Origin: an uncultured Faecalibacterium sp.
GTDB taxonomy: Bacteria > Bacillota > Clostridia > Oscillospirales > Ruminococcaceae
Direction: 5' to 3'
Length of the DNA: 32,486 bases
Assembly: GCA_934501115.1 (NCBI GenBank)
Contig: CAKSTO010000028.1
Span: 1-32,486 of the forward strand
This document shows, piece after piece, positions 1 through 8,930 of this stretch (within the stretch, counting starts at the first letter, position 1; the number at the start of each line of letters is the position of its first letter). Under the pieces are notes generated by a model that did not search any database, was not told where the DNA came from, and saw nothing but the letters and a program-made list of their open reading frames with translations. Position numbers and translations under genes: made by a program.

Positions 1-1071
1 TACATCAATTTTCTGGATGCCCTCAACTCCATCCAGCTGGTCAAGGAGCTGAAAGCTGCCTGCGGTCTGCCCGCAGCGGCTTCCTTCAAGCACGTTTCCC
101 CGGCGGGCGCAGCTCTGGGTCTGCCGCTCACCGATGTGGAGCGCAAAATGTACCACATTGCCCCGGAGATGGAGCTGTCTCCGCTGGCAAATGCCTACGC
201 CCGTGCACGCGGTGCCGACCGCATGTCCTCCTTCGGCGACTGGATCGCACTGTCCGACATCTGCGATGTGCCCACTGCAAAGCTGATCCAGCACGAGGTG
301 TCCGACGGCATCATTGCCCCGGGCTACGAGCCGGAGGCACTGGCCATCCTGTCCGGCAAGAAGAAGGGCAACTACAACGTGGTTGCCATCGACCCCGCCT
401 ACAAGCCCGCTCCCATCGAGCACAAGCAGGTGTACGGCATCACCTTTGAGCAGGGCCGCAACGAGCTGGTCATCAACGCCGACACCATGCTGAACAACTG
501 GGTCACCGAGAACAAGGATGTGACCGAGGAGCAGAAGCGTGACTTGGTCATTGCCCTCATCACCCTGAAGTACACCCAGTCCAACAGCGTGTGCTACACC
601 TATCATGGTCAGACCATCGGCGTGGGCGCAGGCCAGCAGAGCCGCATCCACTGCACCCGTCTGGCAGGCCAGAAGGCCGACAACTGGCAGCTGCGCCACA
701 TGGACAAGGTACTCAACCTGCCCTTCCGCGATGATGTGGCAAAGCCCAACCGCGACAATGCCATTGATGTTTACATCGGCGATACGCCGGAGGATGTCAT
801 CGGTGATGACGTCTGGGCAGAGACCTTCACCGAGCAGCCTGCGCCCCTGACCGCAGAGGAAAAGAAGGCATATCTCAGCAAGGTGACCGGCGTGTGCCTT
901 GGCTCGGATGCATTCTTCCCCTTCGGCGACAACATCGAGCGCGCCCGCCGCTCCGGCGTCACTGCCATCGTGCAGCCCGGCGGCTCCATCCGTGACCAGC
1001 AGGTAATCGACACCTGCAACAAGTACGGCATCGCAATGGCCTTCTGCGGCCTGCGGCTGTTCCATCACTAA
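1..1071 (+). CDS. purH: AICAR transformylase (PurH C-terminal part), 5' end outside window
   Basis: Transfers the formyl group of 10-formyl-THF to AICAR to give FAICAR, the penultimate step of IMP synthesis. The reading frame is open from base 1, so the N-terminus is missing; 356 residues are visible. The catalytic Lys-His pair lies in FKHVSPAG (window residues 30-31, bases 88-93). Further family motifs are ARGADRMSSFGD, KYTQSNSVCY, GAGQQSRIHCTRLAG and SSDAFFPF-like GSDAFFPFGDN, and the protein ends LRLFHH. From memory the visible part aligns almost without gaps to the transformylase half of human ATIC, including the same last residues, so this is the eukaryote-like variant rather than the E. 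coli type. Whether an IMP cyclohydrolase domain lies upstream cannot be seen. purD follows after a 114-nt gap filled by a palindromic repeat. An internal ATG at 136 is not the start, because conserved sequence continues upstream of it. Confidence 0.95.
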   Translation, partial: YINFLDALNSIQLVKELKAACGLPAAASFKHVSPAGAALGLPLTDVERKMYHIAPEMELSPLANAYARARGADRMSSFGDWIALSDICDVPTAKLIQHEVSDGIIAPGYEPEALAILSGKKKGNYNVVAIDPAYKPAPIEHKQVYGITFEQGRNELVINADTMLNNWVTENKDVTEEQKRDLVIALITLKYTQSNSVCYTYHGQTIGVGAGQQSRIHCTRLAGQKADNWQLRHMDKVLNLPFRDDVAKPNRDNAIDVYIGDTPEDVIGDDVWAETFTEQPAPLTAEEKKAYLSKVTGVCLGSDAFFPFGDNIERARRSGVTAIVQPGGSIRDQQVIDTCNKYGIAMAFCGLRLFHH

Positions 1072-1085
1072 GGGAAAAGAACGAA

Positions 1086-1158
1086 CCCTCTCAGTCGCCT
1101 GACGGCGACAGCTCCCCCCTTCGGGGGAGCTGGCATTGCGCAGCAATGACTGAGAGGG
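1086..1158. repeat. Palindromic repeat family I, copy 1 (73 bp)
   Basis: Terminal inverted repeats CCCTCTCAGTC and GACTGAGAGGG are perfect over 11 bp. Inside are three hairpins: GTCGCC-TGAC-GGCGAC (1094-1109), AGCTCCCCC-CTTC-GGGGGAGCT (1110-1131) and ATTGC-GCA-GCAAT (1135-1147). The whole would fold as a cloverleaf. Related copies lie at 6385, 10359 and 22108. It ends 13 nt before the purD ribosome binding site. Confidence 0.85.
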
Positions 1159-1185
1159 ACATTCAAAAACGGGAAGGTGAATGAT

Positions 1186-2490
1186 ATGGCTGAAAAAATT
1201 CTGGTAGTGGGCGGCGGCGGCCGCGAGCACGCCATCATCAAGGCACTGAAAAAGAGCCCTGACTGCGGCGAAGTCTGGTGCGCACCCGGCAACGGCGGCA
1301 TCAGCTATGATGCAAAGTGCAAAAACATCAAGTCTACCGATGTGGACACCATGGTGGCCTTTGCAAAGGAAGAAGCATTCGATTACGTTGTGGTGGCGCA
1401 GGACGACCCTCTGGCTCTCGGCATGGTGGACGCGCTGGCCGCTGTGGGCATCCCGGCCTTTGGCCCGGACAAGGCCGCAGCCCGCATTGAGGCCTCCAAG
1501 GTGTTCTCCAAAGACCTGATGAAGAAGTACGGCATCCCTACCGCAAAGTACGAGACGTTTGATGACCCCGCAAAGGTCATGGACTACATCCGCGCCGAGG
1601 GCAAGTACCCGGTGGTCATCAAGGCCGACGGTCTGGCGCTTGGCAAGGGCGTGCTGATCTGCGAAAACGAGCAGCAGGCTGCCGATGGTGTGAAGGAGAT
1701 CATGCTGGACAAGAAGTTCGGCGCATCCGGCAACCATGTGGTGGTAGAAGAGTTCCTCACAGGCCCCGAGGTCAGCGTGCTGAGCTTCACGGACGGCAAG
1801 GTGGTCAAGCCTATGGTGTCCAGCATGGATCACAAGCGCGCCAACGACCACGACACCGGCCTGAACACCGGCGGCATGGGCACCATTGCCCCCAACCCCT
1901 ACTACACCCCGGAAGTGGCTGCCGAGTGCATGGAGAAAATTTTCCTGCCCACCATCAAGGCCATGAACGCCGAGGGCTGCCCCTTCAAGGGCTGCCTGTA
2001 CTTCGGCCTGATGCTCACCCCGGACGGCCCCAAGGTCATCGAGTACAACTGCCGCTTTGGTGACCCCGAAACGCAGGTGGTGCTGCCCCTGCTGGAAGGC
2101 GACCTGCTGCACATCATGCAGGCCTGCACCAACGGCACGCTGGAAAACGAGGAGGTCAAGTTCTCGGACGGCGCTGCCGCCTGCGTCATTCTGGCTTCCG
2201 GCGGCTACCCGGTGGCTTACGAGAAGGGCAAGCCCATCACCGGTCTTGTGGACGGCCAGCTGCCCGGCGAGGAGAATGTGACGGTCTACCACTCCGGCAC
2301 CGCCATCACCGAGGACGGCACCCTTGTCACGGCCGGCGGCCGTGTGCTGGGTGTCACCGCCACCGGCCCGCGGCTGACCAATGCGCTGAGCCATGCCTAT
2401 GAGGCGGCAGAGAAGATCAGCTTTGAAAAGCTGCACAAGCGCAGCGATATCGGCCTGCGCGCCCTGAAGGCACTGGCAGAGAAAAATTGA
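1186..2490 (+). CDS. purD: Phosphoribosylamine--glycine ligase (GARS)
   Basis: Joins phosphoribosylamine and glycine with ATP to give GAR, the second step of purine synthesis, in the cytoplasm. The 434-aa length is typical. An N-terminal KILVVGGGGREHAI loop (residues 4-17) is followed by an ATP-grasp domain with VIKADGLALGKGV, and the family signature YNCRFGDPETQ lies at about residues 287-297. I chose ATG 1186 over the in-frame GTG at 1177 because GGGAAGG (1171-1177) is well spaced for it and the family normally starts M-x-x-KIL/VLVVG. It sits between purH and purL, each gap holding a palindromic repeat, so co-transcription is likely but not proven. Confidence 0.96.
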   Translation: MAEKILVVGGGGREHAIIKALKKSPDCGEVWCAPGNGGISYDAKCKNIKSTDVDTMVAFAKEEAFDYVVVAQDDPLALGMVDALAAVGIPAFGPDKAAARIEASKVFSKDLMKKYGIPTAKYETFDDPAKVMDYIRAEGKYPVVIKADGLALGKGVLICENEQQAADGVKEIMLDKKFGASGNHVVVEEFLTGPEVSVLSFTDGKVVKPMVSSMDHKRANDHDTGLNTGGMGTIAPNPYYTPEVAAECMEKIFLPTIKAMNAEGCPFKGCLYFGLMLTPDGPKVIEYNCRFGDPETQVVLPLLEGDLLHIMQACTNGTLENEEVKFSDGAAACVILASGGYPVAYEKGKPITGLVDGQLPGEENVTVYHSGTAITEDGTLVTAGGRVLGVTATGPRLTNALSHAYEAAEKISFEKLHKRSDIGLRALKALAEKN

Positions 2491-2505
2491 TGAAGCTGCC
2501 TGTGT

Positions 2506-2613
2506 GTCGGCAGCTTTCTCCTCGGACACGAATCGGGCCATTCCATCGCCCGCCCTACTGCCTGCGGCAGCAGGGTCCCACCCCAGCGGACGGTCCTCGG
2601 AGAAACTTCCGAC
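2506..2613. repeat. Palindromic repeat family II, copy 1
   Basis: Ends are the imperfect inverted repeats GTCGGCAGCTTTCTCC and GGAGAAACTTCCGAC. The centre has the hairpin CCCTACTGCC-TGC-GGCAGCAGGG followed by GTCCCACCCC. The core, CGCCCTAC(T/C)GCCTGCGGC and then GCAGGGTCCCACCCC, recurs at 7981-8100 after purB. It lies in the purD-purL gap. An upstream reading-frame extension of purL runs through it by chance. Confidence 0.75.
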
Positions 2614-2672
2614 CCGCAGGTGACTGCGCCGAAAAAATCAAAGATAACGAAATAGCAAGGGGGATTTTACCC

Positions 2673-5600
2673 ATGGTCTATCGTATTTATGTGGAAAAAA
2701 AGCCCGGCTTCGATGTGGAAGCTGCCGGCCTGAAAAATGAGCTCACCAGCCTGCTGGGCATCAAGGAACTGTCCGGCCTGCGTCTGCTGAACCGCTACGA
2801 CGTCGAGGGCATCGATGAGAAACTGTTCGACCAGTGTGTGAACACGGTGTTCAGTGAACCGCCGGTGGACAACACCTGCGCAGAGCTGCCTGAGCACGAG
2901 GGTGCAGCGTTTGCTGTGGAGTATCTGCCCGGTCAGTTCGACCAGCGCGCAGACTCCGCTGCCGAGTGCATCCAGCTCATCAGTCAGGGCGAACGCCCGC
3001 TGGTGCGCTCTGCCCGCGTCTACCTGCTGGAAGGTGCCCTGACCCCCGAGCAGGTGGCTGAGATCAAGAAATACGTTATCAACCCCGTGGAGGCTCGCGA
3101 GGCTTCGCTGGAGACCAAGCAGACTTTGAAGATGGAGTACCCCGTACCTGCCCCGGTCAAGGTGCTGGAGGGCTTCAACCAGCTGGACGAAGAGCAGCTG
3201 AAGAAGTTTATCGAGGACAACGGCCTTGCCATGGACCTTGGTGATATCGAGTTCTGCCAGAAGTATTTCCGCTCCGAGCACCGCGACCCCACCATCACCG
3301 AGATCAAGATGATCGACACCTACTGGTCGGATCACTGCCGCCATACCACCTTCGGCACCATTCTGGACGATGTGCAGATCGATGATGCCGTGGTGCAGAA
3401 GGCCTTTGACCGCTACATGGCCATGCGCGCCGATCTGGGCCGGGAGAACAAGCCCCGCTGCATGATGGATCTTGCCACCATCGGCGCCAAGGAGCTGAAG
3501 AAGCAGGGCATCCTGAAAAATCTGGACGAGTCCGACGAGATCAACGCCTGCACCGTCAAGATCAAGTGCGATGTGAACGGCAAGGACGAGGACTGGCTGT
3601 TCCTGTTCAAGAACGAGACCCACAACCACCCCACCGAGATCGAGCCCTTCGGCGGCGCGGCTACCTGCATCGGCGGTGCCATCCGTGATCCGCTGTCCGG
3701 CCGCAGCTACGTCTATCAGGCCATGCGCGTCACCGGCGCAGGCGACCCGCTCAAGCCGGTCAGTGAGACGCTGCCCGGCAAGCTGCCCCAGCGCAAGCTG
3801 GTGACCACCGCTGCTGCAGGCTATTCCTCCTACGGCAACCAGATCGGCCTTGCTACCGGTCAGGTGGATGAGATCTATCACCCCGGCTACGTGGCAAAGC
3901 GCATGGAGATCGGTGCCGTTGTGGGTGCTACTCCTGCTTCCCACGTCCGCCGCGAGTGCCCCGCCCCCGGCGATGTCATCGTGCTGCTGGGCGGCCGCAC
4001 CGGCCGTGACGGTGTGGGCGGTGCTACCGGCTCCTCCAAGGCCCACAAGCTGGACAGCCTTGAGCACTGCGGTGCCGAGGTGCAGAAGGGCAACGCTCCC
4101 ATCGAGCGCAAGCTGCAGCGCCTGTTCCGCCGCGAGGATGCCTGCAGGATGATCAAGCGCTGCAACGACTTTGGTGCAGGCGGTGTGTCCGTTGCCATCG
4201 GTGAGCTGGCCGACGGCCTGTACATCGACCTGAACAAGGTCACCAAGAAGTACGAGGGTCTGGACGGCACCGAGCTGGCCATCAGCGAGAGCCAGGAGCG
4301 CATGGCTGTGGCGCTGGCCCCCGAGGACGTGGACAAGTTCATTGCCCTCGCCAACGAAGAGAACCTTGAGGCCACTCCGGTGGCAAAGGTGACGGCTGAG
4401 CCCCGCCTGAACATGGTGTGGAACGGCATGTCCATCGTGAACATCAGCCGCGAGTTCCTGAACTCCAACGGTGCCGAGAAGCACCAGAAGGTCCATGTGG
4501 AAAAGGCCACGGTCTGGCAGCCCCAGTGGGAGGGCCTGACCTTCAGCCAGAAGATGAAGAACATGGTGGGCGACCTGAACGTCTGCAGCAAGAAGGGCCT
4601 GTCTGAGCGGTTCGACTCCACCATTGGTGCCGCCACCGTGCTCATGCCCTTTGGCGGTGCCTATCAGCTGACCCCGCAGAACGCCATGGTGGCAAAGCTG
4701 CCGGTGGACGGCGAGACCAGCACCTGCTCCGGCATGGCATGGGGCTTCAACCCCTTCCTGATGAGTGCAGACCAGTACCGCGGCGCTCAGATGGCCGTCA
4801 TCGAGAGCGTCACCAAGCTGGTGGCCTCCGGTTTCCGCTATGAGGATGCCTACCTGACCTTCCAGGAATACTTCGAGCGTCTGGGCACCGCCCCGGAGCG
4901 CTGGGGCAAGCCCGTGGCTGCTCTGCTGGGTGCACTGGATGCACAGATGGGTCTGGGCATTGCATCCATCGGCGGCAAGGACAGCATGTCCGGCTCCTTT
5001 GAAAAGCTGGATGTGCCTCCCACGCTGGTCTCCTTCGCTACGGCCATCGGCAAGGCAAACAAGGTGGTGTCCACCGAATTCAAGAAGCCGGAAAGCACGG
5101 TGGTGCTGGTACGACCCATCATTGACCCGGCTACCGGCTGCCCCAACTTCTTCTCCCTGAAGGCCAACTACAAGATCGTGGAGGACATGATCGAAGAGGG
5201 TATGGTGGCATCTGCCTGCTCTGTGGGCTACGGCGGCATTGCCGAGGCTCTGTTCAAGATGGGGCTTGGCAACCACATCGGCTTCAAGATGCGTGCGGAC
5301 AAGACCACTCATGAGATGTTCCAGCCCATGTACGGCTCCATCGTTCTGGAAATGGTGTCGGATTCGCCTGCCGGTGAGATCTTGGGCGAGACCACCAAGG
5401 AGTATGTCTTTGAGGCCTGCGGCGAAAAGCTGGATATGGCCGAGCTGCAGGAGATCTGGGAGCACAAGCTGGAGCCGGTATATCCCTACCGCAAGGCAGG
5501 CTCCACCGTGGAAAAGATCAACGGCAGCCTGACCGCACCTGCTGCACCCAAGATCGGCGTGGCAAAGCCCAAGGTCATCATCCCGGTGTTCCCGGGCACC

Positions 5601-6365
5601 AACTGCGAGTACGACACCGCCAAGGCCTTTGCCCGCGCTGGTGCCGACCCGGAGATCCTGGTCATCCGCAACCTGACCCCCGCCGATGTGGCCGAGAGCT
5701 GCAAGGCACTGGTCAAGGCCATCGACAACAGCCAGATCGTCATGCTGCCCGGCGGCTTCTCCGGCGGCGACGAGCCGGACGGCAGTGCAAAGTTCATTGC
5801 TTCCTTCTTCCGCAGCCCGGAAGTTACCGAGGCAGTGCGCCGCCTGCTGCAGCAGCGCGACGGCCTGATGCTGGGCATCTGCAACGGCTTCCAGGCGCTC
5901 ATCAAGCTGGGTCTGGTGCCTTACGGCGATATCCGCCCCATCACTCCCTACGACCCCACCCTGACCTTCAACACCATCGGCCGCCACCAGAGCATGCTGG
6001 TGCGCACCCGCATTGCATCCACCGGCAGCCCGTGGCTCTCCAAGTGCGAGGTGGGCGAACAGTTCACCGTTGCCATCAGCCATGGCGAGGGCCGCTTCGT
6101 GGCTCCGCAGGAAGTGCTGGACACCCTCATGAAGAACGGACAGATCGCCACCCAGTATGTGGACATCGAGGGCGAACCCACCATGGATCAGAGCTATAAC
6201 CCCAACGGCTCTGTGCTGGCCATCGAGGGCATCACCAGCCCGGATGGACGTGTGTTCGGCAAGATGGGCCACTCGGAGCGCAGCGGTGAGTACCTGTACA
6301 AGAATGTTACCGGTGACAAATATCAGCCGATCTTTGAGGGCGGCGTGGACTATTTCAAGATTTGA
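2673..6365 (+). CDS. purL: Phosphoribosylformylglycinamidine synthase, single-chain (FGAR amidotransferase)
   Basis: Converts FGAR, glutamine and ATP to FGAM. At 1,230 aa this is the large fused form, carrying the PurS-like N-terminus, the synthase domains and a C-terminal class I glutaminase in one chain. Synthase motifs include YWSDHCRHTTF (about 217-227) and NETHNHPTEIEPFGG (His317 region). The glutaminase nucleophile is Cys1070 in GICNGFQ, and the partner His is His1137 in ISHGEGR. The frame is open upstream to 2487, but ATG 2673 is preferred: AAGGGGG (2657-2663) precedes it, MVYRIYVEKK is a typical beginning, and the upstream 62 codons cover a palindromic repeat. A 1,264-codon antisense frame here is a codon-bias shadow. 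Confidence 0.96.
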   Translation: MVYRIYVEKKPGFDVEAAGLKNELTSLLGIKELSGLRLLNRYDVEGIDEKLFDQCVNTVFSEPPVDNTCAELPEHEGAAFAVEYLPGQFDQRADSAAECIQLISQGERPLVRSARVYLLEGALTPEQVAEIKKYVINPVEAREASLETKQTLKMEYPVPAPVKVLEGFNQLDEEQLKKFIEDNGLAMDLGDIEFCQKYFRSEHRDPTITEIKMIDTYWSDHCRHTTFGTILDDVQIDDAVVQKAFDRYMAMRADLGRENKPRCMMDLATIGAKELKKQGILKNLDESDEINACTVKIKCDVNGKDEDWLFLFKNETHNHPTEIEPFGGAATCIGGAIRDPLSGRSYVYQAMRVTGAGDPLKPVSETLPGKLPQRKLVTTAAAGYSSYGNQIGLATGQVDEIYHPGYVAKRMEIGAVVGATPASHVRRECPAPGDVIVLLGGRTGRDGVGGATGSSKAHKLDSLEHCGAEVQKGNAPIERKLQRLFRREDACRMIKRCNDFGAGGVSVAIGELADGLYIDLNKVTKKYEGLDGTELAISESQERMAVALAPEDVDKFIALANEENLEATPVAKVTAEPRLNMVWNGMSIVNISREFLNSNGAEKHQKVHVEKATVWQPQWEGLTFSQKMKNMVGDLNVCSKKGLSERFDSTIGAATVLMPFGGAYQLTPQNAMVAKLPVDGETSTCSGMAWGFNPFLMSADQYRGAQMAVIESVTKLVASGFRYEDAYLTFQEYFERLGTAPERWGKPVAALLGALDAQMGLGIASIGGKDSMSGSFEKLDVPPTLVSFATAIGKANKVVSTEFKKPESTVVLVRPIIDPATGCPNFFSLKANYKIVEDMIEEGMVASACSVGYGGIAEALFKMGLGNHIGFKMRADKTTHEMFQPMYGSIVLEMVSDSPAGEILGETTKEYVFEACGEKLDMAELQEIWEHKLEPVYPYRKAGSTVEKINGSLTAPAAPKIGVAKPKVIIPVFPGTNCEYDTAKAFARAGADPEILVIRNLTPADVAESCKALVKAIDNSQIVMLPGGFSGGDEPDGSAKFIASFFRSPEVTEAVRRLLQQRDGLMLGICNGFQALIKLGLVPYGDIRPITPYDPTLTFNTIGRHQSMLVRTRIASTGSPWLSKCEVGEQFTVAISHGEGRFVAPQEVLDTLMKNGQIATQYVDIEGEPTMDQSYNPNGSVLAIEGITSPDGRVFGKMGHSERSGEYLYKNVTGDKYQPIFEGGVDYFKI

Positions 6366-6384
6366 TGGTAGAATAGAGAAAAAA

Positions 6385-6509
6385 CCCTCTCCGTCACGCC
6401 TGCGGCGTGCCACCTCCCCCGAGGGGGGGGAGGCTTTCCGGTGCTGACCGGCAGAGCGCAAAAAGCTCCCCCCTCGGGGGAGCTGGCGAGCAAAGCGAGA
6501 CTGAGAGGG
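6385..6509. repeat. Palindromic repeat family I, copy 2 (125 bp)
   Basis: Ends CCCTCTCCGTC and GACTGAGAGGG pair at 10 of 11 positions. Internal hairpins include CACGCC-TGC-GGCGTG, CCTCCCCC/GGGGGAGG, CCGGT-GCTG-ACCGG and AGCTCCCCC-CTC-GGGGGAGCT. It is longer than copy 1 and appears to carry an extra module. It fills almost all of the purL-purB gap and ends 8 nt before the purB ribosome binding site. Confidence 0.85.
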
Positions 6510-6531
6510 TTATTTTCAGGAGGAAAAACCA

Positions 6532-7977
6532 ATGTCGCAGCATGATCGTTATATCAGCCCCTTTTCCACCCGCTATTCCTCGGACGAGATGCAGTATATT
6601 TTCTCGGACGACAACAAGTTCCGCACATGGCGCCGCCTGTGGGTAGCGCTGGCTCGAGCCGAAATGGAGCAGGGACTGACCAATATCACCCCCGAGATGG
6701 TAGCTGAGCTGGAGTCCCATGTGGACGATATCAATTATGAAGTGGCCATTGAGCGCGAAAAGCTGGTGCGCCACGACGTGATGAGCCATGTCTACGCCTA
6801 CGGCCAGCAGTGCCCCAAGGCGGCCGGCATCATCCATCTGGGAGCCACCAGCTGCTATGTGGGCGACAACACCGACATCATCGTGATGCGTCAGGGTCTG
6901 GAGCTGGTGCGCAAAAAGCTCATCGGCGTTCTGGCAAAGCTGGCACGCTTCGCTGAGGAATACAAGGATATGCCCTGCATGGCCTACACCCACTGCCAGC
7001 CTGCTCAGCCCACCACCGTGGGCAAGCGCGCCACTCTGTGGGCCAACGAGCTGGTGATGGATCTGCAGGAGATCGACCACCGTCTGGCTGTTCTGCAGCT
7101 GCGCGGCGTCAAGGGCACCACTGGCACGCAGGCTTCTTTCATGGAGCTGTTCAAGGGCGACGCCGATAAGATCCGCGCTGTGGATGCTTCCATCGCCAAG
7201 GAGATGGGCTTTGCGCCCGATGCGGTCATCCCCGTGTCCGGCCAGACCTACAGCCGCAAGGTGGATGCCTTTATCCTGAACGCTCTCGCCGGCATCGGCC
7301 AGAGCTGCATGAAGTTTGCCACCGACCTGCGTCTGCTGGCCAACTTCAAGGAGATGGAAGAGCCCTTCGAGAAAAACCAGATCGGTTCTTCCGCTATGCC
7401 CTACAAGCGCAACCCCATGCGCTGCGAGCGCATCTGCGCACTGAGCCGCTACCTGATGGTGGATGTGCTGAACCCCAGCTTTACCACCGGCACCCAGTGG
7501 TTTGAGCGCACGCTGGACGACAGCGCCAACAAGCGCGTGGCCATGGCCGAGGGCTTCCTTGCCACCGATGCCATCCTGAACATCATGCTCAACGTCACCG
7601 ATGGTCTGGTGGTGTACCCCAAGGTGGTGCGCAGCCGCCTGATGGCCGAGCTGCCCTTCATGGCCAGCGAGAACATCATGATGCAGGCTGTGGAAAAGGG
7701 CGGCAACCGTCAGGAGCTGCACGAGCGCCTGCGCCAGCACGCCATTGCTGCAGGTAAGCAGGTCAAGGAAGAGGGCCTGCCCAACGATATGGTGGATCGC
7801 ATTGCCGCCGACCCGGCCTTCGGCCTGACCCGCGAGGAGATCGTGGCGGGTCTTGTGCCGGAGAACTTTGTGGGTCGTGCACCGCAGCAGGTGGAGGAGT
7901 TCATTGCCAATGTGCTCCAGCCTATCTTCGACGCCAACCCCGATGCTGTGGAGCAGCACGCATCCCTGAGCGTGTAA
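6532..7977 (+). CDS. purB: Adenylosuccinate lyase
   Basis: Cleaves SAICAR to AICAR plus fumarate and adenylosuccinate to AMP plus fumarate, so it acts in both IMP and AMP synthesis. The 481-aa length fits the class with the human-like insertions. Fumarase/aspartase-superfamily hallmarks are visible: HLGATSCYVGDN, THCQPAQPTT (His154, candidate general acid) and the flexible signature loop GSSAMPYKRNPMRCERI with the catalytic Ser at about 286-287. AGGAGG (6518-6523) lies 8 nt before ATG 6532. It is the last visible gene of the purine run; a family II repeat and a strong terminator follow. Confidence 0.97.
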   Translation: MSQHDRYISPFSTRYSSDEMQYIFSDDNKFRTWRRLWVALARAEMEQGLTNITPEMVAELESHVDDINYEVAIEREKLVRHDVMSHVYAYGQQCPKAAGIIHLGATSCYVGDNTDIIVMRQGLELVRKKLIGVLAKLARFAEEYKDMPCMAYTHCQPAQPTTVGKRATLWANELVMDLQEIDHRLAVLQLRGVKGTTGTQASFMELFKGDADKIRAVDASIAKEMGFAPDAVIPVSGQTYSRKVDAFILNALAGIGQSCMKFATDLRLLANFKEMEEPFEKNQIGSSAMPYKRNPMRCERICALSRYLMVDVLNPSFTTGTQWFERTLDDSANKRVAMAEGFLATDAILNIMLNVTDGLVVYPKVVRSRLMAELPFMASENIMMQAVEKGGNRQELHERLRQHAIAAGKQVKEEGLPNDMVDRIAADPAFGLTREEIVAGLVPENFVGRAPQQVEEFIANVLQPIFDANPDAVEQHASLSV

Positions 7978-7980
7978 TAG

Positions 7981-8100
7981 GGCAGGCCATCAGGGAGCTT
8001 TCTCCGCGAACAGCCCGGGACTCCAGTCCCGCCCTACCGCCTGCGGCGGCAGGGTCCCACCCCCAGGACATTCGCTGGAGAAACTCCCTGCCGTCCTGCC
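7981..8100. repeat. Palindromic repeat family II, copy 2
   Basis: Outer arms GGCAGG (7981-7986) and CCTGCC (8095-8100), then CAGGGAGCTTTCTCC and GGAGAAACTCCCTG, form nested inverted repeats. The centre is the hairpin CCCTACCGCC-TGC-GGCGGCAGGG followed by GTCCCACCCC, shared with the copy at 2506-2613. It begins 4 nt after the purB stop codon. Confidence 0.75.
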
Positions 8101-8122
8101 GGGTAGCTGCAGTAAATATTAA

Positions 8123-8154
8123 AAGGTCGTCGCCGAAAGGCGGCGACCTTTTTT
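8123..8154 (+). terminator. Rho-independent terminator of the purine run
   Basis: Stem AAGGTCGTCGCC / GGCGGCGACCTT (12 bp, one G-U), loop GAAA, then a run of six T. It lies downstream of purB and before the rsuA promoter. Confidence 0.9.
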
Positions 8155-8168
8155 GATGCCTGTCCCCC

Positions 8169-8197
8169 TTGAGAAAAATCCGCTGTCATGCTACACT
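8169..8197 (+). promoter_or_regulatory. Sigma-70/A promoter of rsuA
   Basis: -35 TTGAGA (8169-8174), 17-nt spacer, -10 TACACT (8192-8197) with an extended TGC just upstream. The predicted start is about 8204, giving a short leader before ATG 8229. Confidence 0.75.
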
Positions 8198-8228
8198 GGG
8201 AGCATCATCAACAAAGGAGAACCGCACC

Positions 8229-8930
8229 ATGCGATTGGATAAATATTTGGCCGAGACGACCCAGTGCACCCGCAGCGAGGCCAAGGCTCTGCTGGCAAAG
8301 AGCCGGGTGCAGGTGAACGGTGCTGTCTGTAAAAAGGGCGACACTCAGCTCAAGGAGAGCGACACCGTGGCCGTGGACGGGCAGAATCTCCGCTATCAGC
8401 AGTTCGTGTACCTCATGCTCAACAAGCCAGAGGGAGTTGTCAGCGCTTCCACGGACAAGCGGGACACCACCGTGGTGGATCTGGTGGGGGATGCCTACCC
8501 GCGCCGGCAGCTGTTTCCGGCGGGGCGGCTGGACAAGACCAGCACCGGCTTTGTACTGCTCACCGATGACGGTACCTTTGCCCACGAGATCCTTGCCCCG
8601 AAGCATCACGTCTCCAAGACCTATACCGTGGTCATCGACACGCCGCTGACGGAGGAGATGAAGGCGGGCTTCGCGGCGGGCGTCACACTGGCAGACGGCA
8701 CGGCGCTGTCTCCGGCCGAGGTGACCGCCCTTTCCCCGGACGGTCTGACCGTGCGGGTGCTGCTGAAACAGGGAGTCTACCATCAGATCAAGCGGATGTT
8801 CGGCGTGTACGGTGCAGGCGTCAATGCTCTGCACCGGGATGCCATCGGGGCACTCAGTCTCGACCCGGCTTTGGAACCGGGGCAGTGGCGGGAGCTTTCT
8901 GCCGAAGAAGTGTCAAAAATTACCAGCTGA
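8229..8930 (+). CDS. rsuA: 16S rRNA pseudouridine synthase, RsuA family
   Basis: Isomerises a uridine of 16S rRNA (U516 in E. coli) to pseudouridine. The 233-aa length matches RsuA. An N-terminal S4 RNA-binding domain (MRLDKYLAE..., about 1-60) precedes the catalytic domain. Its catalytic Asp102 lies in AGRLDKTSTGFVLLTDDG, and the later family motif is GVYHQIKRMF. ATG 8229 is chosen over an upstream TTG because AAAGGAGA (8213-8220) precedes it and the TTG overlaps the -35 box. It is transcribed alone from its own promoter. RluB/E/F relatives have similar motifs, so the exact target base is inferred from length and the best family fit. Confidence 0.85.
   Translation: MRLDKYLAETTQCTRSEAKALLAKSRVQVNGAVCKKGDTQLKESDTVAVDGQNLRYQQFVYLMLNKPEGVVSASTDKRDTTVVDLVGDAYPRRQLFPAGRLDKTSTGFVLLTDDGTFAHEILAPKHHVSKTYTVVIDTPLTEEMKAGFAAGVTLADGTALSPAEVTALSPDGLTVRVLLKQGVYHQIKRMFGVYGAGVNALHRDAIGALSLDPALEPGQWRELSAEEVSKITS

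Noticed and set aside
2487..2672. N-terminal extension of PurL from 2487
   Set aside because: These 62 codons run through a family II repeat, have no similarity to PurS-like N-termini, and overlap the end of purD; ATG 2673 has the ribosome binding site.
2667..6461. 1,264-codon open frame antisense to purL
   Set aside because: Composition is that of a codon-bias shadow (runs of H, A, G, V, L), with no family motif or ribosome binding site, while purL on the other strand has full family motifs.
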